64,000 nucleotides of DNA from contig NC_088326.1 of NCBI RefSeq assembly GCF_910592395.1, forward strand, positions 4,285,001 to 4,349,000, read 5' to 3'. This DNA is from Lineus longissimus. Taxonomy: Eukaryota > Nemertea > Pilidiophora > Heteronemertea > Lineidae. The translations under genes were made by a program, and so were the position numbers. Under the pieces are notes generated by a model, which saw only the letters and a list, made by a program, of their open reading frames with translations, was not told where the DNA came from and searched no databases. Position 1 is the first letter of the stretch. Every line of letters starts with the position of its first letter. This document shows, piece after piece, positions 25,401-37,400 of the stretch.

Positions 25401-28400
25401 TCAATCACTAAACTTGACCTCATTTGTGTGAAGTATAAAACGGTTCTGCAATCATTTGACTCGGACATAACTAGACCAACAGTATAAGGTGCACCAAAGG
25501 GTTAGAGAGAGAGTCTCGTCTATAACACACCACAGGGGATCAACTTTTGTACTTCATGACTAAAACTTTACATCTTTTCATAAAATTTTTCAGTTTCAAA
25601 GCCGTAAAAAAATTGCGGTTGTTCATTTTGTTATCAGTATGAGTACAAAAATTGAGCGCAATGGAACAGCAAGTGAGGTAGGTGTGGTCTGTGGTGCTAC
25701 ATAAGGGTGTGGGGGGTGTGGGGGGGGGGTAGGTTCAGGGAATGAGGATCTCAAGCAAGTGCACACAATGAGACATGCAGTATCTGAGGCTGGTCTGTTG
25801 TTGCAACCGACCACCAGCAGCCTCCCTTATATATCTACCCAATTTACTGAGCTTTTAATCTAATGTAGTCATTATGGTGTCATTATTGAAATATAAACAC
25901 CATAAAAATAGTATAATTAAAAATTTATGATATTATGACGTTACAATTTACGTAGTTTTCTCATTAAAAAAACTACCCCCTTTTGATCATGCAGTGTCAA
26001 AGCATTTCCACTTGCGTACACCCCTTTCCTATTGCGTACACCCCTTTTGATCATGTAGTGTCAAAGTGTTTCCTATTGCGTACACCCCTTTTGATCATGT
26101 AGTGTCAAAGTGTTTCCTATTGTGTACACCCCTTTTGATCATGCAGTGTCAAAGTGTTTCCTATTGTGTACACCCCTTTTGATCATGTAGTGTCAAAGTG
26201 TTTCCTATTGTGTACACCCCTTTTGATCATGTAGTGTCAAAGTGTTTCCTATTGTGTACACCCCTTTTGATCATGTAGTGTCAAAGTGTTTCCTATTGTG
26301 TACACCCCTTTTGATCATGTAGTGTCAAAGTGTTTCCTATTGTGTACACCCCTTTTGATCATGTAGTGTCAAAGTGTTTCCTATTGTGTACACCCCTTTT
26401 GATCATGTAGTGTCAAAGTGTTTCCTATTGTGTACACCCCTTTTGATCATGTAGTGTCAAAGTGTTTCCTATTGCGTACACCCCTTTTGATCATGCAGTG
26501 TCAAAGTGTTTCCTATTGCGTACACCCCTTTTGATCATGTAGTGTCAAAGTGTTTCCTATTGTGTACACCCCTTTTGATCATGCAGTGTCAAAGTGTTTC
26601 CTATTGCGTACACCCCTTTTGATAATGTAGTGTCAAAGTGTTTCCACTTGCGTACACCCCTTTTGATCATGCAGTGTCAAAGCATTTCCTATTGCATATA
26701 TGGCAGTGCTTTCTTTTCTCAACTTATGTTTATAAAGGCTCACACCGTTCTTTAAAAATTTGAAATTTTTCATTGAATTTGAAAGTTTCAATTTGCGTCA
26801 ATACACACTGATTATAAATTTCAACATTCTTGTTGTGTAGACCGATATTCGAATACTTTTTACCAAGTTTTAGCAAAGGATAACTGCAGGATAACTGCTC
26901 AACATCATTTTGTATAATTGCATTTCTATTTTCCTGACGACAATTGAATACAAACGGCGTACCCCTTTTAAAGGTGTTTTAAACATTTGGTTTCGGACAC
27001 TTCAGCCACTTCATAGGCCTAATGCGGTCTAGTTAACTTTTTAGCGCGCTATTTTAACCTTTTTCACCTCAGATCACATTTTGATGGCAAACATGTGGCC
27101 ATGGACAGAAAAATATTGATGCAACTTTAGTTTGACAGCTCTGTGCTTTCTGACAACAATACCAAACAAATGATGTAGGTATGAGCGGTATAGACCCTTT
27201 GCAATGACGTCACGATGTCGGCCATGTTGGGGGCCAGATATAACGTGATGACGTCGGCTTTCTTCTTTCAGGACTTCGCGTCAGGACTTGCGCAAAGCGT
27301 CACAACATAGCGTCGCGCTCGTGACTGCACTGTTCGCGGCCATCTTGGGGGGCATTGTGACGCATATTGCAAAGCGTCTATTGCACTGACACATAACCAT
27401 TTTTATAATGAGATTTTACATGTAGTGCTAAACCCAACGTGTTTCAGTTGCTCAAAGCACTTCACATTATCACCCCTAGCTACTGGCCAGGGAATTCATG
27501 ATTCAAGCTCTACTCTCTGGGAGTACTACAGGTCCGAGCTGCAGCTATACAGCTCTTAGGACTAACATTCATAGTTTGCCATCTCTGCCAGCTAGATTCC
27601 CATTTACTCCTGGGTGGAGAGAAGCAAGTAGGATTAAGTGCCTTGCTCAATGACACAGAGACAAAACAGCCGTGATCCTTCTGATAACTGAACCAATGAC
27701 CTCCTGATTATGAGCTTGGTGCTCTTATCACTCTGCCACTGATCCCCCTATATCATAATTTTTGGGCAATCCTTAGTCATAAGCGCACCGTCCAATACAT
27801 CAGTACCTCTTCATCATCATTACACACTTTGTTGGAATTTCGCACTTGAAGGCAGGCATTACTTGACAGTATGATGCATAAACATTGCTATCAGCCTTGA
27901 TGGTTGCAAAACAAGCACATTGACCATGCATAATGAATGCATGCTGAATTTTCATGCCCTCGGGTTAAAGTTCAAAGTTCAAGAGGACAGACAGTCCAGA
28001 TTGATAGTGAGAAAGAGAAAACTTCAAGGCAGTATAAAACAATGCAATGTTTCTCCCAAAAGTCACACTCACACCTTATTATGTGGATTAGGACATAGGC
28101 CACTCACACCTTATTATGTGGATTAGGACATAGGCCACTCACACCTTATTATGTGGATTAGGACATAGGTTACTCACATCTTATTATGTGGATTAGAACA
28201 TAGGTTACACACATCTTATTATGTGGATTAGAACATAGGTTACTCACATCTATTTATGTGGATTAGAACATAGGTTACTCACATCTTTTTATGTGGATTA
28301 GCACATAGGTTACGCACATCTTTTTATGTGGATTAGCACATAGGTTACGCACATCTTTTAATGTGGATTAGCACATAGGTTATGCACATCTTTTTATGTG

Positions 28401-31400
28401 GATTAGCACATAGGTTACGCACATCTTATTATGTGGATTAGGACATAGGTTACGCACATCTTTTTATGTGGATTAGAACATAGGTTATGCACATCTTTTT
28501 ATGTGGATTGGATTAGCACATAGGTTATGCACATCTTTTTATGTGAATTAGCACATAGGTTATGCACATCTTTTTATGTGGATTAGAACATAGGTTACGC
28601 ACATCTTTTTATGTGGATTAGCACATAGGTTATGCACATCTTTTTATGTGGATTAGAACATAGGTTACGCACATCTTTTTATGTGGATTAGCACATAGGT
28701 TATGCACATCTTTTTATGTGGATTAGCACATAGGTTATGCACATCTTTTTATGTGGATTAGCACATAGGTTACGCACATCTTTTTATGTGGATTAGCACA
28801 TAGGTTACACACATCTTTTTATGTGGATTAGCACATAGGTTACGCACATCTTTTTATGTGGATTAGCACATAGGTTATGCACATCTTTTTATGTGGATTA
28901 GAACATAGGTTACGCACATCTTTTTATGTGAATTAGCACATAGGTTACGCACATCTTTTTATGTGGATTAGGACATATATTAGGCTTATCACCTCTTTCT
29001 ATGTGAATTAGGACATAGGATACTCACATCTTTTATTGTGGATTAGGACTTATGTTACTCAACATTTTTTATTGTGGATTAGGACATATATAAGCCTTAT
29101 CGCCTCTTTCTATGTGGATTAGGACATAGGCTACTAACATCTTTTTATGTGGATTAGGACATAGGTTAGGCTACTCACATATCAACTCATGACAAACGGT
29201 ATCTCAAATAAACACGACCACATTTCCACCAACAAACCACTTCTTTACAACACAGTCGAAGATAAAAATTTGAAGGGTCATATTATTGACAGGCAAATTC
29301 CCTTTTTGCTATTTTGTTCCAATGGGGTGTCCTTCTTAATTACATAATACACTGCCCTACTTTGTGTTTGACATTAGGACAGGACTTCAACCAACCATCA
29401 GTTAGGCCTACATCAACTAGAGAAAAGCCAGTAGAAGGGCTCAAAGTATGAAATCCATTGAGAAGCATAAGCCACATGCAAAAAGCCAAAGTCATTTTAT
29501 TCATGCAAGTTATTGTAACTAAGTCTTCATTGTGATGAGAACAATGCTTCTATCATGGAGAGTGCGTCTGGACTGAATACAGTTGCCCAAGGCTTTATAA
29601 AGTTGGCTTGCCAGGCTTTATAAAGTTGACCAACCAGACTTTATAAAGTTGTCCAGTTAGGCTTTATAAAGTTGACCAACCAGACTTTATAAAGTTGTCC
29701 AGCTAGGCTTTATCAAGTTGACCAACCAGACTTTATAAAGTTGTCCAGCTAGGCTTTATCAAGTTGACCAACCAGACTTTATAAAGTTGACCAACCAGAC
29801 TTTATCAAGTTGACCAACCAGACTTTATAAAGTTGTCCAGCTAGGCTTTATAAAGTTGTCTAGCTAGGCTTTATAATGTTGACCAACCAGACTTTATAAA
29901 GTTGTCCAGCTAGGCTTTATAAAATTGACCAACCAGGCTTTATAAAGTTGTCTAGCTAGGCTTTATAAAGTTGACCAACCAGGCTTTATAAAGTTGTCTA
30001 GCCAGGCTTAATAAAGTTAACTTGCCAGACTTTATAAAGTTGTCAGACCAGACTTTATTAAGTCGACTTGCCAGGCTTTATATAGTTGACTTGCCAGGCT
30101 TTATATAGTTGACTTGCCAGGCCTTATATAGTTGACTTGCCAGGCCTCATAAAGTTGTCTGTCCAGCCCTTATAAAGTTGACAGGATCTGTTGAACATTT
30201 TCCGGCAAGTAGCAACAGGGCAGCTGAATTCACATTGACGCATAACAGCCAATTAACCAGTAAACTAGGCCTGGGATGAATACTTCACCACCACCGTGCA
30301 AGGAGCCATGTAAGGGGAAGGAGCCATGAAACGGGGCGGGGGAGGGGGGTATGAAATGATCATACAACAGAGAATGTTAAACTCCGTACTAGTAAAATGA
30401 CTTTGAGAAATAACATCTGTTTCATGAAGATTTTGTGGCACCTAATCACTTGCATGGATTTCTGCCTGACAAATGAAAATCTCGCCTTCTCTGATTTAGC
30501 GCAGCAGCCACAAAAGCATTTTTTATAGTATTCATTTGTCGAATTTGAACAAACTAAACAACTTTAAAATCAATCATTACTTATTTTGGACTACGCTGAA
30601 TGATTATTTCTCGAAATCCGATTTACTACACCACTCTCCAATCTGCTGCAGCACCACCACTGGCAAACTAAGAAACTAATCAGTTCTGGTTCCATCTGTG
30701 AAGTGCAACTCATCGGTTTCTACTACTACCAATGGTGGCAGCACGTGCGTCAAATTGGTGAAGAGGCAATACAGAGTGTCCATCACCAAAGAGTATGCAA
30801 TTAGCTAAGCTATTGCCAAGGTAGCAACGTCCCTACGCTAATGATACTCTTAGGGTGGTGGGAAGTGTCATTTGGGGATCGAGGATCTGAAGGTGTTCGA
30901 TTTATTGATAGTCTTGTCACAGTGATAATTTGTACTTGTCACCATGTGAAGTGTTGAGCTAACACTCGTGTTAATCAAACACTTGAAGTGTAAATCTCAC
31001 ACAAGACGTGTTAATCTCACACTTTAAAGTGTAAATGAAACACATCTGTTAATTCAACACTTGAAGTGTTAATCTCACACTTGAAGTGTTAATCTCACAC
31101 TTGAAGTGTTCATTTCACACTAGTAATATTTTATTCAACACTCAGAGGTGTCATTCTAAAACCTAAAGTGTAACTGCACATATTTTCAGAAGTGTCACAT
31201 GTCAATTCCATCTAACACTTGGTACAATTAGATTGAACATTGAGGAGTGTTGTAAATTCAAACTTATCAAAAAAAACCTAATAATCACACTCGTTCTAAT
31301 TTGGTTAATTACACTGACAGTTAGTAACATACTATTATCACTGTAACAACATCTAAAAAGTTGAGTTGAACACTTTAAGAATCATTTTATTACCCAAAGT

Positions 31401-34400
31401 GTCAATCTAACACTTAAAGTGTCAATTAAACACTTGAGTGTCATTCAAACACTTGAAGTATCAAACACTTGGGTGTCAATTAATCACTTAAAGTGTGAAT
31501 TAAGCACTTGAAGTGTTATTTAACATTTGAAGTGCTATTTAACACTTGAAGTGCTATTTAACACTTGAAGCGTCTCTCTTAATCTAACACTTTAAGTGCC
31601 ATTCTAACACTTTCAGTGGCACTCTAACAATCGAAGTGTCATTCTAGCACTTTAAGTGTCATTCTAACACTTGAAGTGTCAATTGAACACTAGAAGTGTC
31701 ATTCTAACACTTTAAGTGTCAATCTCACACTTAATCTGATACTGGCTCTACATATTGGGCTTGGCTGAAGGCTGGACAGTTATAAGCAGACGACATAGAG
31801 AAAGAGAAGATTAACATACGAAGGAAAAACACGAGAGTCGGCAGGCCCGAGGCTACCCTACCTAAATATAAATATCCCGTCATACCTCGATCGCGGCTTG
31901 CCTGTTGTACTTGAACGGGAATTTGTGGGAGCTGGCGCTTCTTGGGCGAAGGGGTGCTTGTCGGTGTGACATTTCCCGATGACGGCTGTTGGCGTATTGG
32001 TGATCCAGGCACGTTTGATCTGAAGAACAGAAGCTTCGTGAAGTGTAAAATGAAAAATTTTCACTGAGGTATTTCTGGAATAATATACACATAGATATTT
32101 GCAAAAAATTATATTTACAAAAATTTGATTTGCTTCAAAATTTTATTGGTTTTAGTATGCAGACATACTATGCAGAGTCAAGATGCATACCCAATTTCTG
32201 TCATTTAGAGCAATGTTTTTGTTATGGGAAATGCGTTAGGAATTTTTACAGGCATGTTTTTGTAATGGGAAATGCATTAGACATCTTTAGAGAATTGCTT
32301 TTGTAATGGGAAATGCATTAGACATCTTTAGAGAATTGCTTTTGTAATGGGAAATGCATTAGACATCTTTAGAGAATTGCTTTTGTAATGGGAAATGCAT
32401 TAGACATCTTTAGAGAATTGCTTTTGTAATGGGAAATGCATTAGACATCTTTAGAGAATTGCTTTTGTAATGGGAAATGCATTAGACATCTTTAGAGACT
32501 TGCTTTTGTAATGGGAAATGCATTAGACATCTTCAGAGAATTGCTTTTGTAATGGGAAATGCATTAGAAATCTTTAGATAAATACTTTTGAAATGGGAAA
32601 TGCATTAGAAATCTTTAGATAAATACTTTTGTAATGGGAAATGCATTAGAAATCTTTAGATAAATACTTTTGTAATGGGAAATGCATTAGAAATCTTTAG
32701 AGAATTGCTCTTGTAATGGGAAATGCATTGGACATCTTTTTTGGAGTCCCTTATTCTTGCGAATTTTAGATCCTGGGTTCAGGTTTCATGTGAAAAACCA
32801 CCTACCTTGCTCCCAAATCTTCTTTTCCTGCAAGACACAAGACACGTGTTAAATATCTCATCAAATTACGATGTCAACATGCAATCGGCTGACCAACCTG
32901 CTGAAGCGCCACCATTGGCAAACTAAGAAACTAATCAATTCTATCAAGTATGGATTAGAGAAGAATGGACAACTCAAAAAACCCCATAAATATGTGTTTT
33001 TTAAGCAGTTACAATTTGCAAGGGTTGCTATTAAAGACACGACCAATACCAACAAAGTGATATCTCTCTCATCTTCATACTTGCTATAGTAACTGAGCTT
33101 CAGTGATTTTTGTAAAAAGGCAAAACTTTGCAATTATATATATCTTCTCTATTTTTTAATTGATCACAGAGATGGGCACCCAACCATTTTTAATTTTTCA
33201 AAAATTTTCAATTGGCCCGATTAACACATTTTGTTTTTGGGAAATATTAAGTACGGGGTTGTAATAAATAATTCAGGCAGAAGCAATCTGATAAGTTCAA
33301 CAATTAATGAATTAGAGCTAATTTAATTACAAAAAGCCCCCTATATTCAAAATTAGAACGAAGTTGTAGTCTTTCTAACCAAAAGCTTGTTAAACATTCT
33401 TTTTTGATCCATACTTAGTTCTATTAAGAATCAGGGCAGAGAGAATATATTTTGACCTGCAAGAGGATATTTTGACATTTTGAAGAACAACAGGAAGATT
33501 CGCAGTATGAACTTACCTGCCGACTGCCCTCGACGTCTAATTGGTAAGGGAGACGGAGCACGATTCCTATGTCGCCGATCTGGGTCGGAGAAGTCTTCAC
33601 TGGGAGGAGGCGAACTCCCCACCGAGCTCACACTAGCACCATCTCCTCGTCCAACGACACCCGCACCTGCCAAACAATTGAGATGATGAATGAACAGTAA
33701 GGTAGAGAGAACCTGTCAAAAACCTGTATTCTACAATATGCCTCTTTTCAGACAATGAAATGGCCAGGGCCATTGTGCTCACCTCATGTGGAGGAAAGAT
33801 GGATAAAGAGCATGGTATTGTGTCATGTAGTGTTAGGTTTGATGTAGGTCCAAGCAATTACAATTTCCCCAAAATGGCCAATTTACAGTACATTCGACCT
33901 CTGTGACCTTGAAAAGTAGGTCAAATCAAAGAAGACCCGGGTGACACATTGAATGGTTGTTAGAATTAGATGTACCTATGATATAAAATTGGTGCCAATC
34001 GGGCAAGTAATACTAGGAATAATGGCATTTTGAAGAATTTAGGATTTGGCCCCCTCCCTGGAGGCCAAACGGCAAATCAGATCGCACCAAACTTCGGTAC
34101 CTGAGACCACCTGACCAAGGGGTACATGTGTACTTAATTTGTGATCAATAGTCATTGCAGTTAAGAAACGTGCCATAGTTACGGCCTGACGGCCAATTTA
34201 CGCCATTTGACCTCTGTGACCTTGACAAGAAGGTCAAATTAAAAACCTGTGTGACATATACTGTATGGTGGTTAGATGTACCCATGATATCAAATTGGTG
34301 GCAATCGGGCAAGAAGTTAAGGAATAATCACATTTTTAAGGTTTTTGGATTTTGCCCCCTGGTGGTCAAGTGGTGAATCATATTGGACCAAACTTCGGTC

Positions 34401-37400
34401 CCTGAGATTACCTGACTAAGGGGTAAATGTGTACCAAATTTGGTATCAACAGTCATTGCAGTTTAGAAACGTGCCATCGTTACATCCTAACAGCCAATTT
34501 ACACTATTTGACCTCTGTGACCTTGAAAAGGAGGGCAAATCAAAAACCCGGAGGATATATGATGCACCTTTGCTAGAAGTACCTACCATATTTTTTTCAA
34601 AATTTCCCGACTACTATTAAGGGAGATATTGCATATTTTCACTTTTAACGTTTGGCCCCCTGGTGGCCAAACCATGAAACGAATCGGACCGAAACTTGGT
34701 CTCCAAGGTGTCATTACATAAGGGTACATGTGTACTAAGTTTCAACTCAATAGCTCTAACAGTTACGAAACGTGCCCTGCTAACGGACGACGGACGACGG
34801 ACGACGACGACGACGACGGACGACGGACGCCACGGTATGGGATAAGCTCACCTCTGCTAAGAGGTGAGCTAAAAAGCAACTTTTGTGGTGGAGTGGCTGA
34901 AATTCACTGAGTGATGGGTCCTGCTCTGTTGATTTTGACGTCATGTCTGACGAGACAAGTCGGACATATTAAATGCTGACCCCAGATGTCGGTCATTTTG
35001 TTTCCCTACCACGGAGCTTCACTATTACAGAACCAAAATGATTAATGAGCAACTGGGCAAGGGAAACCAGTCAAAAAATTACTGCATCGCAGACTAGCAA
35101 TTTTTAGTGCAGAGACGTGTAATAGTTATCACTGTAATGAGCGATAAAAAGGGGAATTTGCGGGTAAAATGGTCAGTATTGTGACAATCTATAAAATCAA
35201 ACTAATTACTGGTTCTTTCTTTCCCCACAGTCTAGAAATTTTTATTTCATGCAACATCGACTGCAATTTTTATTGCATGCAACATTGATTGCAATAAATA
35301 TCACTTTTCCTGATACAGAATTACAGCTGTGATAAATTTTGTGACTGTGCAGTGCTTTTCAGAAAGAAACTAACGGCCTAATGACAGACATGTCGACTGA
35401 TGCGTCTTTCGTAATAAGACAAGATGACTATTACAACTGCAATAAATGATCTCATCTGTATACAGCTAGGCCCCGATGTGGTGGGGCTGAAGCGGCTACT
35501 ATCGGGGGGGGGGGGGGCCTAATTCATAACAATTTTATTTTCATTATCTGCGACAGAATTTGGTCACTGGCAAGATCTTTGGCTCGGAATAAGTTTTAGT
35601 GTTTTAATGATGCAAAAATATTGCTAACAGTTTGTTTTTCATATGAGTTGAATACACAAATGGGATTGTCAGTATGGACTAGCAGATTTAATTCAATAAA
35701 GTGTTCAATGTTTGAAAATCAACTGTGTAACCTCTATTGGCCAATCCTGAGACTCACAAATGTAATAATAATAATAATAATAATTTATTCTATTTAAGAG
35801 CCACATTAATGTAAAACAAGAGGCCCAAGGGCCTGGCGCTCAGCTGGATGACCTAATAACATAGGACTGAGGGTATAAAGTAGTAAATATCGGCTTTATA
35901 CTACTGTTTGAAGGTCAAGAGAACACGTTATACCACTAAAATTTCCAATGCAGAGCTGCCAGGTGGATGAAATATGATTGAACTAATCAGCCATGGTATG
36001 TAAATATTACAGGAGGCAACGGAAGATATCCCTAGTTCAGCATGTTGTATCAGTAGCTTTACAGAAAAAAAGTGTCAGAGAGGATGAGACTTCTCCATGG
36101 ACAACTGTGGTATGTCCAGGCTGGGTTGTACAGCACAAGGATACAAAATGCTGTCTGTAATTGAGAGGTATCATGATTTAACAGAGGTCAAAATAAATAG
36201 AAATTACCAGTTTGGGACTAGCACCACTTTCTTTTTTTTTTAATAAGGTAGAGATTACAGGAGTCAACAAAATTAATTTTATTGAGAGAAATTGACCTGT
36301 CCTGCAGGTGATTGGAATTTACAATACAAAGGGTCGTTTTTCATGACATTGTGCTCTACTGCGTATTCCTAGTCATAGTGAGTCGATCTGGAACCAATCT
36401 ATCCTTGGCGCAGACAGGTTCAAATTGGCTATATCTTGAATAGATCGAATTGCGATGAAAATCTAATGCAATAAAGGAGCAATATCGAAGAGACAAATTA
36501 ATCAAACCAATTGTCCACAGACTCGGACCCTGTGGCGTGATGTATGCGTGCATATAAAAGTATATCAATTGGTCCCATAGAGATGATGAGGCAATGTCGA
36601 TATGCCTTGTTCCTTAGTCAGCAATATGCCCCTTTTTATACGGAGAAGAAGGAGAACCCAGATAGGCCTTCACATGTCGGCTTCCAAATGGCTCGAACCA
36701 ACTATCACTACTAGAACTTTAAAATGCGTGCTCCTCCTAGTCCAACATGAAGCAATGTCTCAGCCAAAAAGGCAAAGTTAGCAGCTCCTTGGTAAGGCCA
36801 TGTCAGGTTCCGCGCGCCTCTTCAGATACATCAAGTATTGAAAGCTGTGGTGAGCTGAGCACATAAAAGACTATGGTCACCTTAATTTGAAAATCCCTTC
36901 ATAATCAAGGGCTACCTCTGACTAAAACAGCACAATAGACCACCAATTTGACCCCAGCTCCTAACTGCGGGAAAACCCAAGTCCAGCAACCAAAAGTACC
37001 AAAAATACATTTTTGTTTACATTTGAACTGCACACATGCGTTTGTTTACAATTTCATTTCCCGCGAAATCTCGAAAATCAGGTGACCTGCAATCGTGGAT
37101 TGAAAATAACATTAACCTCGGTTCAGCAGGTCAGCAGGTATACCGGCTGTTCCACTCATCCCCCTACAGCCAGCCGTTCTAAAGGTAATGTTATTCACCC
37201 CACATGGAGTGCAAGTAATTGATTAAGCCCCTGCATAACCTAACAGCAATCGCTTGGCTTCTGAGAGTGGTAAGGAGAATTGACAGTTTTTTATGGGAGT
37301 AACATTATTGTGTTGCTTAAAACGTCTACTTTTTACTCGTGTAAGAATCGTAGTACTAATAGTAACTTCAACTTATTTTCCAGTTATGATAGCACAACAC

